In this document: piece by piece, positions 1 to 7,700 of the stretch
Layout: each line of letters starts with the position of its first letter
Numbering within the stretch: the first letter of the stretch is position 1
Origin: Ginkgo biloba
Lineage: Eukaryota > Streptophyta > Ginkgoopsida > Ginkgoales > Ginkgoaceae
Reading direction: 5' to 3'
Assembly: GCA_024626585.1 (NCBI GenBank)
Contig: JANKJI010000001.1
Location: 194,026,938 to 194,037,392 of the forward strand
Length of the DNA stretch: 10,455 bases
Translations under genes and position numbers: made by a program
Notes under the pieces: model-generated
Told to the model about the DNA's origin: nothing
Database searches by the model: none
The model's input: only the letters and a program-made list of their open reading frames with translations

Positions 1-252
1 GTAATATGAAAATGCGAGGATGTGGGGATTTTTGAATAAAGATTAAAAGGACTCTTGTCCGCTCCTGGTGGTCAATGGGCATTTATATGGTGGAGGGCAC
101 TATGGGGTGTAAAGATAAGGAGTGGGGAAGGCAGATTCACTGAAAGTTTACTGACAGCGTAGTCTGTTGTGGACTTAGCCAGCCCCAATATAGTCAATAC
201 AAAAAATAGAAAAAGGGGGTCCCCACGTTTGAATTACAGTGGGGCATGTTGA
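1..252. other. GC-richer block of unknown origin
   Basis: Bases 1-240 are about 43% GC by hand count, against roughly 30% for the rest, and contain four CpG dinucleotides (in gcgagg, tccgct, agcgta, cacgtt), which are otherwise rare here. Plus-strand frame 1 is open from 40 to 159, has a single TAG at 160-162, and is open again to a TGA at 250-252. The conceptual peptide is rich in Trp and Gly (for example GGQWAFIWWRALWG) and I do not recognise it. A gggggtcccc run lies at 215-224. It could be the end of a younger repeat or an LTR cut by the window edge, or a fragment of unique sequence. No ATG-initiated gene can be supported. Confidence 0.4.
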
Positions 253-1230
253 GCAATCAACAAAATCTAGAAATAAATTTGTGTGCTAAGTCTTAGGGTG
301 AGGTGATAGAATCATGAGAAGGATGTAATATCGAATACAAGGAAAATAATCTAAGGACAATTGACTCTTAAATTAAGTCATTAGTTTGAAACCAAATCCT
401 AAACTCAATGATATTATACTCAGGTTTCTAATATTCTCTTCCCCTAAATTTAAGCACATCAAGAGGAATTATTGGGAAGAGTCAAAGTAATATCCTTATT
501 TATGGGATCATTTTTTACATTCAAAGAGACAGGAACATTTATTAAAATGTTCCTTAAAAAGGATACACCTCTAAGGGATTGTGTGGATGACATAACTATC
601 TTCCTAGCTAACCGATCAAATATCATAACTTCATGGTCATAGTGGGAAAATGGGAATTTCATATCTATAACCATAATAATATTGTCGGTCAATTTTTATC
701 CCCTTGAGTTGATTAGGGGGAATCAATGGGCTTGGATAGAGGTTTGGATACTTTAATATAAATTGATCACTTTACCTAAGGACTAAGCATCTCAAAATAT
801 TGATAAAAAATAAGGGAGGGGCAAATAAATTACTTGGATTAGAAAATTTCTTAATATAATATTATTCATTTCCCTTTGTTCAATACTTTATTGTTTTATT
901 GATTCTTTATATAGCCTACATAAACTACAATTACATAATTCAACTTTCCCACTTATGATATTAGCATAATAAATTGATCTTATAATAAATAAACCAACCA
1001 CACACATGGGAGAATAAGTAAATGAAAACCAAAAATGTGAATATATATATATACATGTTTTATTGAAAAGAACCTTATAAGTTTAGAACAATACCTTCAT
1101 GAAAAATACTTTGTCCCTTATCTCTCTCTTTGAATTCATAGAAATATAATAATAATCCTAACCAAATAACATACAAGTGACCAAATGAGATGATACAAGG
1201 AAAAGTAGTGAAGAGTACCTCTTATTCTTA
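253..1230. other. AT-rich stretch without a recognisable gene
   Basis: Nothing identifiable was found in this stretch. The longest open frame is 459-692 on the minus strand (77 codons). Its product (beginning MTDNIIMVIDMKFPFSHYDH) matches no family I know, and neither a plant promoter nor splice context is evident around it. I treat it as chance or as decayed repeat sequence. The rest is low-complexity AT-rich DNA including an AT microsatellite at 1041-1053. Confidence 0.4.
1041..1053. repeat. (AT)n microsatellite
   Basis: Six and a half uninterrupted AT units, flanked by tgtga and catg. It is a short simple-sequence repeat with no assigned role. Confidence 0.8.
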
Positions 1231-1440
1231 ACAGATATAATCATATTTTTTGCACCTATACATTTGCACTATGCATTTGTATATTTTTTGTCATTTTATT
1301 ACATACATTTATGGAGCTTTATATTTTATTTAATATATGTTACTTCTCATTTTTCCACCACTTATATCAATGCATTCATGTTTGTATCATTTTGTGTGAA
1401 TTTTATTCATTCATCATTCTTATGGCATAAACATGACTTA
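1231..1440 (+). repeat. Diverged ~200-bp direct repeat, copy A
   Basis: This segment aligns by eye with 6105-6303 in the same orientation, at roughly three-quarters identity with small indels. Shared landmarks in order are a T-run followed by cac-c-at-catttgcacta, then ttattacata(c/t)atttatgga, then atgttact-ctcatt, then attcattcatca-tcttat-gca. Many differences are C/T. Similarity fades after about 1440 and is not obvious before about 1231. The two copies flank the fossil pol gene at 2495-4402, so they may be what remains of that element's LTRs; alternatively they are two independent copies of another repeat. The open frame 1264-1605 (113 codons, rich in His, Phe, Tyr, Ile) is a by-product of this pyrimidine-rich, CAT-rich composition, not a gene. 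Confidence 0.6.
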
Positions 1441-2494
1441 TATCATTGCCATGCATTTATCATGTGTACACTTCATTTACATAATGCCTTTTGTGCATGG
1501 CCCCTTTATTTCCATGATTATTCTATTATGTTTCCTCTTACATCATGTTTTATCTTACCACATGGATCTTTTGCACAACATTATTATATTATGATGCCTT
1601 ATTAGTAAATTTATGTTACACATCAACCAACATACAACTTTGTTTTAAAATATCAATACACACATGTAGGCTTATAACCTAGGGAAGGTTATCTTAGATT
1701 AAGATACACACTTGTGGAACTTCATAATATTCCCCCATGGTTAAGGTCATGTTGCACATTTATGATATATATACACCTTCATACAAGTAAAAAAGGGAGG
1801 AAATTCTAAGTGAAGTGTCTTCCTTATCACTTATAGATTTTATCATGGCATTGGCATCTTTTAATTGGAGATTATAAAAAAGTCTTGGCTTGGAATCATT
1901 TATATTGATTTATGGGAAGGGTTTATGATCATTATGTTTTATGTTATTGATACACTTATACCTTCCATATTACTATGTCTACTTATCATAAAGATAATAA
2001 AAGAAGGGAGAGAGCATTGTATATGTTCCATCATATGAAACCCATTTGACAAGATCACTCCATTTTTTCCACCCTGTCCCTTTGAAATAAAATCACTCTT
2101 TTCTTTTATCAAACTCTTGTGTCATTTATTTATACCATTATTTCTCGAGTATTAATGTCCTTATGTTGATGTATTTATTTCCTTAAAGCACAAATATTTT
2201 CCATGTTCTCTTATGGCATATAGGTTGCGGGTTTAGTTATTCATCTAGGAGTTCATCGTAAGCCATCTAAGGGACCAAGCATCATCTAAGGCCTTCTTCT
2301 TTCATAAGGACCTCAACCCTCACCCCTAACACACACACTGAATCATATTGTTTATTTTTATTCTAATTATTTCTTCATATGTCTTATAGTCATAGAGGTT
2401 ATTTTTGGGATAAACATAATAATCTATGGTTGGATCCTTTCTTGGTAATCCTCTAGTGTAAGAACCCTAATCATCTATAGTTATTGTTATTAGC
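1441..2494. other. Gene-free stretch, CAT-rich then mixed
   Basis: Bases 1441-1600 continue the CAT/TTCAT-rich, pyrimidine-biased composition of the repeat before it. From 1600 to 2494 I see no gag zinc knuckle (CX2CX4HX4C), no retroviral-type protease motif (DSGA/DTGA) and no clear primer binding site. This is where the 5' part of the element whose pol lies downstream should be. A short open run starting at ATG 2379 reads MSYSHRGYFWDKHNNLWLDP and could be a gag or spacer scrap, but I cannot place it in a family. Confidence 0.35.
1789..1803 (+). other. Purine tract (polypurine-tract-like)
   Basis: Fifteen consecutive purines, aaaaaagggaggaaa, resemble the polypurine tract that primes plus-strand synthesis in LTR retrotransposons. 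It lies upstream of the fossil pol gene on the same strand, so it cannot be that element's own tract. It could belong to an older upstream element or be chance. Confidence 0.2.
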
Positions 2495-2796
2495 ATGGAC
2501 CAAGAACCTATCATAGATATTTTTTAGAATGATGATTTAATATTTCCTTTCATGTATGGGGAACAAACCTCTTGGTACTAATTCTACCAAAAACATGGTC
2601 AAAGACATTACTTATACCCTAAAGGAGAATTAACCTTTTCCTTTCCTTCCCATAAAACATGAAATGATAAATCAATTTTCCATATGCATAATAGGGATAT
2701 CCTTCCACCAAATATTTTGTACAAGTAGTGAATAATCCCTCCAACAATTAATACATTAAAAGTGAAAAAATCATGAACATTAGTGACACATTCCCT
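2495..2796 (+). pseudogene. Pol pre-RT spacer remnant
   Basis: Frame 2 from 2495 reads MDQEPIIDIF, a stop, then a coding-looking run containing FYQKHGQRHYLYPKGELTFS with few stops to about 2660. Frame 1 then takes over and from 2761 reads SEKIMNISDTFPINISKS, which runs directly into the RT. In plant Ty3/gypsy Pol, a poorly conserved segment ending in an INISKSLT-like motif precedes the RT, so position and the NISKS match support this call. No protease active-site motif is seen. The first half is the weakest part and rests on codon-like texture and position only. Confidence 0.45.
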
Positions 2797-3664
2797 ATTA
2801 ATATTTCCAAATCAAACACACTTAAGAAAATTATCATTAGAGTTTATTGCACTTCCTATGAGGAAGATAAATTTGAATTACTCTATTAATAATTTTAGGC
2901 CATATTTGCATGGTCGTATTATGAAATGCCTAGTATGGACCTTAGTTTCATTTATCATCACATAGATCCTAAATCTATGCTAGTCTTTTAAGAGAAAGGA
3001 CCTATAAAACTACAATTAGTTGTAACCATTAAGAAGGAATTATATAAGTTTCTATATGTATCTTTCCTCTCATCTTCAATAAATTAGTGGACAACATTAT
3101 CCCTATAATAAAAAGGAACAAATCAATTGAGATTTTTTTCAACTTTCGATACATCAATAAGGTATCTCCTAAGGATAATTTTCCACCACCATTCATTAAT
3201 GAAATAATAGATTCTATGGTTGGGCATGAATTTATCTCCTTAGATATAAGAAAATAATTATTACTAAGAAATATCAGTTTAATACAATATTTATCACACC
3301 TTAAGGTACTTTCACTTATCATAGCATGCCTTCTAGATTTATCATTGTTGTTATGTATATCAAAAGGCTATGACTAGGGATTTTCATGATTTGTTGTATA
3401 AATACACCAATACTTTCCTTGAAAATTTAAGTGCTAAGTCCCACAAATGTCAAATTCATTTTGACATCTTATGTATTATTCCTCAAAGGTGTCATATATA
3501 CCACATTATTCTCAATCTACATGAATATGTCTTAAGTATTCATGTTGGATGTCTTATCTGTTACATTATTTCTTACTAAGGTATCTATGTTGATTTAGGA
3601 AAATTTGTAATAATTTTGGTTATGCCTCCCTCAACCAATTTCATGCAACTCAAAATATATTTTA
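2797..3664 (+). pseudogene. Ty3/gypsy reverse transcriptase, broken
   Basis: RT copies element RNA into DNA. Recognisable blocks, in order: FAWSY at 2905-2919 followed by EMPSMDLSF; a TIKKELYKFL helix like the usual I..E..KLL; then, after a frame change, NFRYINKVSPKDNFP (family: DFRDLNKA..KD.FPLP) and PFINEIIDSMVGHEFISLD. That last block carries the motif A aspartate at 3243-3245, but the SGYNQI block that should follow is destroyed by a stop at 3255 and a frameshift. Next come FITP, stop, GTFTYHSMPSRF (3326-3340 for MPSRF; family MPFGL), then MTRDFHDLLYK from 3370. The catalytic YVDD position is replaced by FLEN at 3415-3426. GCLICYIIS, stop, GIYVD (family LG.IIS..GI.VD) and MPPSTNFMQLK follow. 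The RT is dead by missing catalytic residues, stops and shifts. A 97-codon open frame on the opposite strand (3029-3322) is a shadow of it. Confidence 0.85.
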
Positions 3665-4096
3665 GAAAAGGCTAGGTACATAAGTAGATTCATTGAAGAT
3701 TTTGCTAAGATTGCAATCCCCTTACACTACTTGAGAAAAACTAATCGTCTTTTTACATGAGATTACAGAGCTAAAAAAGTATTTTATGATCCCAATTTGC
3801 CACTTAAATTTATTCCCATTCTAATGGCACCTAATATTTCTAAATATTTTAGTGTATACATTTCATCTTCAAATATGAATATCATTGGTGTCCTTATGCA
3901 AAAGGATGTCCCTCACATTGAAGATTTTATTTATTTTATGAGAAATCCATTGGATGGTTATGAGTTGAATTATATTGAGATCAATAGACGAGACCTGTAT
4001 TATATGCTCCATAAACACACTAAATTCATGATCCTATTAATTCCTATTAAGTATCTCTTATACAAGACAATCCTCTTAAGACAATTTGATTATTGA
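3665..4096 (+). pseudogene. Ty3/gypsy RNase H, degenerate
   Basis: RNase H removes the RNA strand after reverse transcription. This is the best-preserved stretch: one frame from 3665, with a single TGA inside the connection region (EKARYISRFIEDFAKIAIPL, where the family has G...YIRRFI.NFA.I..PL). From 3797 it is open for 99 codons to 4096. Motifs are VYISSSNMNIIGVLMQKD (family YTDAS..A.GAVL.Q), FIYFMRNPLDGYELNYIEIN (family I.Y.SR.L...E.NY...EKE) and LLIPIKYLLYKTILLRQFDY (family YTDH..L.YLL.....G). The first catalytic Asp (TDAS) reads ISSS and the YTDH Asp is also gone. As I recall, the native RNase H of Tat-lineage elements is often naturally weak at this Asp, so its absence supports Tat membership as much as decay. 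The ATG at 3797 is not a real start. Confidence 0.8.
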
Positions 4097-4402
4097 ATTA
4101 TGTTACTCCAATAATTTGAGCTTGAATTTGTCCATCCAAAAGATAATAATGACATGAATATTAATTGATAATTCCCATATAACTCCTCAAAATCCTATTC
4201 CATTAGTCAATACATCTTTCCTAGATGAAGACTTATTCCTATTTTTTGAATAAAATAAGTGGTTAGGAACATAATCAAATATTTGAGAGATTAAACTTAT
4301 GCTCCACATATTGATAAGGCTCAAAGACACAAGGTTGCCTATCATTTATCTTATATAGATGGTATATTATTTTTTGATCAAACAAAAAGGACATCACTCA
4401 AG
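4097..4402 (+). pseudogene. RNase H to integrase linker remnant
   Basis: After the TGA at 4094-4096 the same frame continues as FELEFVHPKD (family: LQEFDLE..P.KAIKGQ). Frame 3 then gives NPIPLVNTSFLDEDLFLFFE, where related plant elements have a PDEDLF block. A tryptophan at about 4258-4260 is followed, after another frame change, by NIIKYLRD, stop, TYAPHIDKAQRHKVAYHL and IDGILFFD. This corresponds to the W..DII.YL..G..P......QR....Y....G.L(F/Y) helix region just upstream of the integrase HHCC zinc finger. Resemblance stops near 4402, before the zinc finger's RC and H..G.CG elements. Spacing between the Trp and the helix looks natural, so no internal deletion is required here. Confidence 0.7.
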
Positions 4403-4422
4403 TGATTATATGCTTGAGTGAT
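4393..4422. repeat. Perfect 10-bp inverted repeat (stem-loop)
   Basis: The left arm atcactcaag (4393-4402) is the exact reverse complement of the right arm cttgagtgat (4413-4422), with a 10-nt loop tgattatatg. Pairing does not extend outward. It sits where pol resemblance ends. It could be a chance hairpin, a small inverted duplication at a deletion breakpoint, or a footprint of another insertion. It is not followed by a T-run, so it is not a terminator-like structure. Confidence 0.7.
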
Positions 4423-4685
4423 AATGGGACATTCCCCTTTCTGCCCCCCTCTCTATTAGATTGATTATATTTTATAAAGGAGGAATTTATTTCAAAAGGT
4501 TTATTTTAACTTAGATATTACCTGTCCTACTCATTATTCATGGTTGTATTCTATCTAATTTAACTCATTACTTGTACATTTTATAGGATCGTTATATCTA
4601 AAATGCATAAGTACACAACAATGAGTCTAAATGAATACATAACATTATAGATATCAACATCAATATGATATCATTTTTCATAGAG

Positions 4686-4717
4686 TTTTTTTTTTTTGAC
4701 ATATTTGGACATATTTT
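4686..4717. repeat. T12 tract plus 10-bp tandem duplication
   Basis: A run of twelve T (4686-4697) is followed by gacatatttg and then gacatattt again (4698-4707 and 4708-4716), a near-perfect two-unit tandem. It is probably replication slippage; no function is seen. Confidence 0.7.
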
Positions 4718-5909
4718 TCCCTTAGAATCCATAGAAGTAATTATGGGAATCTTAATTATGACATCTTTAAAATCCATAAGAACCTAAAGAGGGGCACTAG
4801 ATTTCTTCACATTCATATGTTTGCGCTCATCTTTCCCCTTAGTCTATATTAGAATCTAAGGAGAAATAATATTTAGATATCAATTAAATTTATATTCATT
4901 TCACACTTTAAAGGAAAATCTCACATATTTATAGATTCTAGGTCATCATCCAAGAAGTATCGTTTAGGGGGGTATAGGTAGGAGTGGTTTGTACACAGTA
5001 TTTACTTAAGAATATTTACATTTTGATCCCAATTTCATTATGAGATATCTTATTTAGTTTAGCCCATCATATACATCATGGAGATCTTCCATCCCCACTA
5101 TGGAATTCATCTATATACAGGAGATATTAGTATTTATATGTTCACTTTATTAAATATTTTCCCCTATAAGGTACATAACATTTTTGTATGTCATTGATAG
5201 TTTTAGGTGTTACAACATTGTTTATACATATCATCAGATCTAACATTGGGGAGTTTCCATATATTACTTGGAATAACTCCCAATAGATCTTATCTCATTG
5301 TAGTTTTTCCCAATGGACTTATGGAAAGGGACAAGAACATGCATGATTTTCTCCATGTAGTAGTTTGATTATCTATCATTTGACCATCAGACTATAAATT
5401 TTTGTAACGACTAGTTTATAGTTTCATTAGTATTTATATTTGGGTAGTCATTTCATGGTCGATATCACTTGAATCCGTGCCTAATTCACACATTATGATA
5501 CATTAGTTTATTTATGCATATGGTCCTTCAATGATATCTTATAGCATCAATTAGTTCATCATGCTTTCATTTAGCATGGATATGATGTCACTATGTTAGA
5601 TTTTATTCTCTATATTTTCTACATGATATAATTTGTTTCCATTCTTCCATGACTTTTTCATTCTTATTGTTATATTTTATTTTATCATGCTTGTAAGGAT
5701 GTGACTTGTCCATACCCATGTTAATTTTTTTATTATCATTTTATCATATTTTTGCATGACGCGAAGACATGTCTAATGCCATGATTTGATAATGGTTAGC
5801 TTACATTTTTTTATGAGTGTATCTTTTCAAGTGGGGTGAAATATTTTGTATGGTATAACCTGCTTCCTATATTTATATCTACTCTCTCTTCTTCGATAAC
5901 ATTAACATA

Positions 5910-5917
5910 TGGTATCA
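5910..5917 (+). other. Possible primer-binding-site remnant (initiator tRNA-Met type)
   Basis: TGGTATCA matches the first eight bases of the TGGTATCAGAGC primer binding site used by many plant LTR retrotransposons. It follows attaaca plus two bases (LTRs end in CA). The preceding pyrimidine-rich tctctcttcttcg is also LTR-end-like. If real, a plus-strand element's 5' LTR would end at about 5907 and its body would run into the AT-rich region to the right. The match breaks after eight bases and no gag is visible downstream, so chance is quite possible. Confidence 0.2.
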
Positions 5918-6104
5918 TCAACAACACTCACTTCATACTATTTATCTCATCACTATTAATAGCTTTTCCATTCATTTTGGTATAGTTGTAGTTCAATATG
6001 GTGTTTGTATATTGTTGGTGGTTACTTTATACATTGGGCTCCTTCCAAATATTTCTTATCCTTCATCCATGACATTCATGCAAACCCCATCCTTTTGGGG
6101 GCAT

Positions 6105-6303
6105 TCTATTATCACCTTTTTTTTCACCCATGCATTTGCACTACTTGTTATGAGATTTTTACAATTTATTACATATATTTATGGATATTTATATCCCATT
6201 CATAACATGTTACTACTCATTCTTGCATCACGTATACCATATGTGTTCACATTTACATCATGTTATACAAATTTATTCCATTCATCACTCTTATTGCAAG
6301 CCT
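6105..6303 (+). repeat. Diverged ~200-bp direct repeat, copy B
   Basis: This is the partner of the repeat at 1231-1440, in the same orientation, with shared landmarks from the catttgcacta word through to the attcattcatca-tcttat-gca word at about 6275-6299. Resemblance ends sharply near 6303, where the sequence turns to gcctaatggggggtcac, and that could mark a repeat edge. The two overlapping open frames at 6005-6205 and 6012-6305 cover this repeat and are hydrophobic, compositional artefacts rather than genes. Confidence 0.6.
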
Positions 6304-6850
6304 AATGGGGGGTCACTTAGTTATAAACTCTCAAGAACATATGTGATATAACTAATCAATAATACCCCTATATAGGCTTGTAAACCTATTTTTTACCCCT
6401 TAATTTGTACCTCTGACCAATACTTTAACCCTTTTTTATACATTATTTAATTATATGGAAAATAGAATCTAACAATTGCTTACACCCCTTTTGAATTTTA
6501 TATTAAATATATAATGTGATTAAATAACATTGATTATACCTATATTATAATACACGTATGAAGTTACTGACCCTAAATCAAATAAATATACCTAAATAGA
6601 CTGTATTATAAATTAGCATTAACCCAGATGCATTATCTCATTTGTAAATATATATACTAAGATTTTTTCTAGTTTGCTTAATCAAACAAAAAATATAAGC
6701 AATACACTATAAGAAGGAATTAGTCTATAAGAAAAGGTAATTATTTTATTATACAAAGTTATTAAATATCTAGATAAATAATGAATTATAATATTATAAA
6801 TATATTTATTATGGTGAAATTTCCATGAGCTTCACATATATAATCCCTGT

Positions 6851-6874
6851 GAGAGAAAGAGAAGAAAAGAGAGA
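6851..6874 (+). other. 24-nt uninterrupted purine tract
   Basis: gagagaaagagaagaaaaga continues with gaga: twenty-four purines bounded by T on both sides, the longest such tract I noticed in the window. Polypurine tracts prime plus-strand synthesis in LTR elements, but GA-rich simple repeats of this kind also occur in plant untranslated regions. No LTR start is evident just downstream. Confidence 0.4.
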
Positions 6875-7391
6875 TTATAAATTCCCTTAAAACTTCTTGA
6901 GAAATAAAAAATAAGACCAATATTATTTCTACACACGATAAGAAGATAAAGATTCAATTAAAGGATAATGTTGATATTTATAACCTTTTTTCTCATAATA
7001 TAACATAATTTAAGTGTTTCTAATAACTCAAAAAATACATATAATAATAGGAAGCATTAGTTTACAAGAAAATGAACACTTTACCTAAATTTAATAATCC
7101 TTCAAACACATAACTCTAAATATAAATGTAGTTATATAGTTTATAGCATATGATATTCTTAATATATATGGAGTTCAATTTTTAGGACTATGAATACTTA
7201 AACTTTCTTATAATAAAAGACCATGGTAAATGTTTACCCTAATTTCAAAGAGATTGGCATTTTTATCCATACCCTGATTTGTGCATATAATACGAGCTTT
7301 AAAAAGAAAAAAAATACCACTCAACCCTATTATATATGATTGTATATAGTTTAATAAATTATTAATAAAAACTACCCCTTTTATCACTCAT

Positions 7392-7428
7392 GTGAATATG
7401 TACTATAACCTCTAGTGAATATGTACTA
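7392..7428 (+). repeat. 14-bp direct repeat, 23-bp spacing
   Basis: gtgaatatgtacta occurs perfectly at 7392-7405 and again at 7415-7428. The spacer is taacctcta. This is probably a small tandem duplication of about 23 bp. No transposon-like terminal structure lies between the copies. Confidence 0.85.
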
Positions 7429-7700
7429 GAATATGAACCCTATAATTAGCTTAACCTATTAGACCAGTATAACTTCTATCCCATCCTTAATTGACCTTCT
7501 CACATAAATAAGAAACTAAGGAAGCTTTCACTTCTTTTAATATTTCCTAGTGATCCTATAACTATTCAACAATTCCCCCAACCATAGTATCCCCCTCTAG
7601 TTAATTTCATAAATTCTATAGGAGATAGTTTTTTCAATCAATACCAAGCATTAAAGTTTAAGTCAATTTGTCTCCACATTATATACCATACACCTAATGA

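Larger units (their letters stand above)
2495..4402 (+). mobile_element. Fossil Ty3/gypsy LTR retrotransposon, pol region (Tat-like)
   Basis: Four consecutive pieces of a Ty3/gypsy Pol polyprotein occur in the expected order: pre-RT spacer, reverse transcriptase, RNase H, and the linker before integrase. Frame-by-frame reading finds family motifs in frame 1 (2761 to about 3108), frame 3 (3111-3257), frame 2 (3263 to about 3366), frame 1 (3370 to about 3664), frame 2 (3665 to about 4165), frame 3 (4167-4260) and frame 2 (4268-4402). That means at least six frame changes plus many in-frame stops. The FAWSY..MP..D entry motif, the MTR.FHDLL block after RT motif B and the degenerate first RNase H Asp resemble the plant Tat lineage. 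Gag, protease and integrase are not recognisable. The element is non-functional and old. Lineage assignment is from memory of the family and is less certain than the Ty3/gypsy call. Confidence 0.85.
4423..6104. other. Gene-free stretch downstream of the pol fossil
   Basis: Integrase (HHCC finger, DDE core) should follow on the plus strand, but I find no motif of it in any frame up to 6104. No open frame here is convincing. Minor landmarks are a purine run aaaggaggaa (4476-4485), a T12 tract with a small tandem repeat (4686-4717), a G6 run near 4967-4973, and a primer-binding-site-like octamer at 5910-5917. Bases 5440-6104 are pyrimidine-rich with many TTCAT/CATG words, much like 1260-1600. 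Confidence 0.4.
6304..7700. other. Very AT-rich gene-free stretch
   Basis: No open frame or protein motif is recognised on either strand. Composition is extreme (long runs of A/T words such as tataatattataaatatattt), with scattered C-runs (tacccc, accccttt) and few G on the plus strand until about 6800. It may be non-coding repeat filler or the untranslated part of an LTR element. The only distinct items are the purine tract at 6851-6874 and the short direct repeat at 7392-7428. Confidence 0.4.

Noticed and set aside
459-692. 77-codon minus-strand open frame
   Set aside because: No family resemblance, surrounding frames are full of stops, and no regulatory or splice context. At this AT content such a run can occur by chance or in an old repeat.
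1264-1605. 113-codon plus-strand open frame, the longest in the window
   Set aside because: Its residues (His, Phe, Tyr, Ile, Leu) follow directly from CAT/TTCAT-rich pyrimidine-biased DNA, and the related repeat at 6105-6303 gives different, unrelated peptides. There is no domain, and its codon use looks compositional.
3029-3322. 97-codon minus-strand open frame
   Set aside because: It lies antisense to the RT fossil, whose motifs on the plus strand are clear. It is a shadow frame.
4260-4268. Deletion junction removing an archaeal-type RNase H
   Set aside because: The Trp-to-IIKYL spacing is close to that of elements that never had the domain, so a deletion is not needed. Kept as an open question in the findings instead.
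4476-4485. aaaggaggaa as a polypurine tract or ribosome binding site
   Set aside because: No start codon with an open frame follows, and the integrase that should precede a polypurine tract is not present. Short purine runs are common here.
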